Positions 12,112-13,136 of a stretch of 13,136 nucleotides of DNA are shown one piece after another (the first letter of the stretch is position 1; each line of letters starts with the position of its first letter). Below the pieces are notes generated by a model, which did no database searches, was not told where the DNA came from, and worked only from the letters and a program-made list of their open reading frames with translations. Both the position numbers and the translations under genes were made by a program. Where the stretch lies: positions 1-13,136 of the forward strand of contig JAJYOQ010000071.1 in NCBI GenBank assembly GCA_021796135.1, read 5' to 3'. Origin of the DNA: Bacteroidota bacterium. Lineage in GTDB: Bacteria; Bacteroidota; Ignavibacteria; Ignavibacteriales; Ignavibacteriaceae.

Positions 12112-12781
12112 TGATTCTAATAAATTACTAAAATGGGCATTGTTTTTAAGCATCTTTACCATTTTTTACAATCTTGCTGAAGGCATTGTGTCCGTTTTCT
12201 TCGGTGCAAAAGATGGAACTTTGGCGTTATTAGGGTTTGGAATCGACAGCTTTGTGGAAGTTATTTCGGGAATCGGAATTCTTCACATGGTCTTAAGGAT
12301 GAAATATTCTAAGGTTGTTACACAAGATAAATTTGAAAAGACGGCGCTTAGAATAACCGGTTATAGCTTTTACTTATTAACAATTGGACTTATTGCTGCT
12401 TCGGTAATCAATCTTATAGAAGGAACTAAACCGCATACAACCTTTGCCGGAATTATTATTTCATTAATATCAATTATTACAATGTATTGGTTAATGAAAT
12501 CCAAATTGAATGTAGGCCAAAAATTAAACTCCGATGCTATTATAGCAGATGCAAACTGCACTAAAACTTGTTTTTATTTATCATTTATTTTACTCGGGGC
12601 TAGCTTACTTTATGAATTATTTGGAATTGGATTTGTCGATGTCTTAGGTTCATTGGGAATAGCTTATTATGCTTTTAAAGAAGGAAAGGAATCTTTAGAC
12701 AAAGCTAAAACCGGCAATTTAGCTTGCTGCGATGATGATGAATGTGAAACTGATGTTAAAGAAATTAAAAATAGAGTATAA
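12104..12781 (+). CDS. CDF-like cation transporter with Cys in the TM5 metal site
   Basis: 225 residues from ATG 12104, preferred over ATG 12098 because AAGGAG (12091-12096) is 7 bases before it. There are six membrane helices in CDF (cation diffusion facilitator) order. The helix 2 motif is LLGFGIDSFVEVISG (Asp48, Glu52). Helix 5 reads SDAIIADANCTKTCFYLS (Asp144, Asp149, Cys152, Cys156), where normal CDF exporters have ADAxHxxxD. The His and Asp ligands are thus replaced by Cys, suggesting a thiophilic metal. The usual cytoplasmic CDF C-terminal domain is absent and is replaced by a short tail with ACCDDDEC (207-214). It overlaps arsR by 8 bp and is 40 bp before the NicO-like gene. It likely exports the metal sensed by the repressor; efflux direction is inferred. 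Confidence 0.75.
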   Translation: MNNDSNKLLKWALFLSIFTIFYNLAEGIVSVFFGAKDGTLALLGFGIDSFVEVISGIGILHMVLRMKYSKVVTQDKFEKTALRITGYSFYLLTIGLIAASVINLIEGTKPHTTFAGIIISLISIITMYWLMKSKLNVGQKLNSDAIIADANCTKTCFYLSFILLGASLLYELFGIGFVDVLGSLGIAYYAFKEGKESLDKAKTGNLACCDDDECETDVKEIKNRV

Positions 12782-12807
12782 TTTTATTATTTGATTTTTA
12801 TGATAAG

Positions 12808-12824
12808 AAAAGGAGCCTAAAATT
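12808..12824 (+). promoter_or_regulatory. Ribosome binding site placing an ATT start codon
   Basis: AAAAGGAG (12808-12815) is followed after six bases by ATT (12822-12824). There is no ATG, GTG or TTG in frame between the upstream in-frame TAA and the body of the next gene, so this site sets the start at ATT. Confidence 0.5.
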
Positions 12825-13136
12825 TATTATCAAATCTTAATAGGCAGTATTTTACTAAGTCTCATACATGCTTCAATTCCGAATCATTGGCTTCCGTTGG
12901 TTGCAATTGCAAGAACAGAGAAATGGGATACAAAGGAAACATTAGGCGTTACGGCAATAACTGGTATTGCTCATACATTAAGTACACTTTTAATCGGAAT
13001 TGCCATTGGTGTGCTTGGCTACAAACTTTCTTACGCTTATGGCTTTATAACAAAATTTGTTGCTCCGTTTATTCTAATAATTTTAGGGTTGATCTACTTA
13101 ATAATTGATAGAAGAGAAAATCATAGTCATAGTCAT
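12822..13136 (+). CDS. NicO/RcnA-like membrane protein, apparent ATT start, 3' end beyond window
   Basis: 105 codons from an ATT at 12822 are open to the window edge. The protein begins YYQILIGSILLSLIHASIPNHWLPLVAIARTEKW, continues GVTAITGIAHTLSTLLIGIAIGVLGYKLS and a third helix FVAPFILIILGLIYLII, and ends DRRENHSHSH. The HAxxPNHW and AHT motifs in the first helices and the start of a His-rich loop resemble the NicO/RcnA/HupE-type group of nickel, cobalt and other metal transporters. The exact family is not certain. The reading frame has no standard start codon: an in-frame TAA lies just before the Shine-Dalgarno site, and the only well-placed codon is ATT. It could be a genuine rare start or a point mutation of ATG. 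It follows the CDF-like gene by 40 bp in the arsR-controlled operon. Confidence 0.7.
   Translation, partial: MYYQILIGSILLSLIHASIPNHWLPLVAIARTEKWDTKETLGVTAITGIAHTLSTLLIGIAIGVLGYKLSYAYGFITKFVAPFILIILGLIYLIIDRRENHSHSH

Overview
This is a 13.1 kb AT-rich bacterial window, packed with small metal-, sulfur- and stress-related genes. It has Shine-Dalgarno-like sites (AAGGAG, AAGGA) and sigma70-like promoters. Base composition, protein flavour and palindromic intergenic repeats suggest a member of the Ignavibacteriota/Bacteroidota-Chlorobiota group. That placement is inference; there is no rRNA or marker gene here. All genes left of about 6.28 kb run on the minus strand and all genes to the right run on the plus strand, diverging from a 480-bp intergenic region.

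Minus-strand arm, in reading order from 5.9 kb down to 1. A CadC-like ArsR repressor is followed by a small membrane-anchored OB-fold-like protein. Overlapping it by 4 bp is a 572-residue fusion of a Cys-containing membrane domain, a Cys-cluster domain, an MtrA-like (corrinoid methyltransferase subunit) domain and a DUF4346-like tail. Then come a small membrane-anchored hypothetical protein, a ZraP/CpxP-like periplasmic metal-binding protein, a lipoprotein with an HMA-like domain lacking CxxC, a DUF302 protein, and a divergent NRAMP-family transporter cut by the window edge. Copies of a short GC-rich palindromic repeat lie in-frame inside three of these genes.

Central intergenic region (5877-6356). 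It holds two divergent promoters, each with a palindrome overlapping its -10 element. Between them is a dead methyltransferase gene interrupted by a MITE-like palindromic element of about 129 bp. Removing the element and one copy of the direct repeat TTATTGA restores the reading frame exactly.

Plus-strand arm. First is an ArsR-rhodanese fusion, a divergent winged-helix protein and a sulfide:quinone-oxidoreductase-like flavoprotein. After a second MITE-like element (8691-8828) come an SMR-like small membrane protein, an OsmC-family protein, a nucleoside phosphorylase, a class I methyltransferase and a DsrE-family protein, closed by a hairpin. A further transcription unit starts at about 11.7 kb with a clear promoter and operator. 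It encodes a second Cys-bearing ArsR regulator, a CDF-like transporter whose TM5 metal site carries Cys, and a NicO/RcnA-like membrane protein that apparently starts at ATT and runs off the window.

Reading of the whole: an accessory island for soft-metal handling and reactive-sulfur/thiol stress, with three ArsR-family regulators, each behind a promoter whose -10 overlaps a palindrome with a 6-bp centre. The least familiar component is the ArsR-linked, membrane-fused MtrA-like protein with its OB-fold partner.
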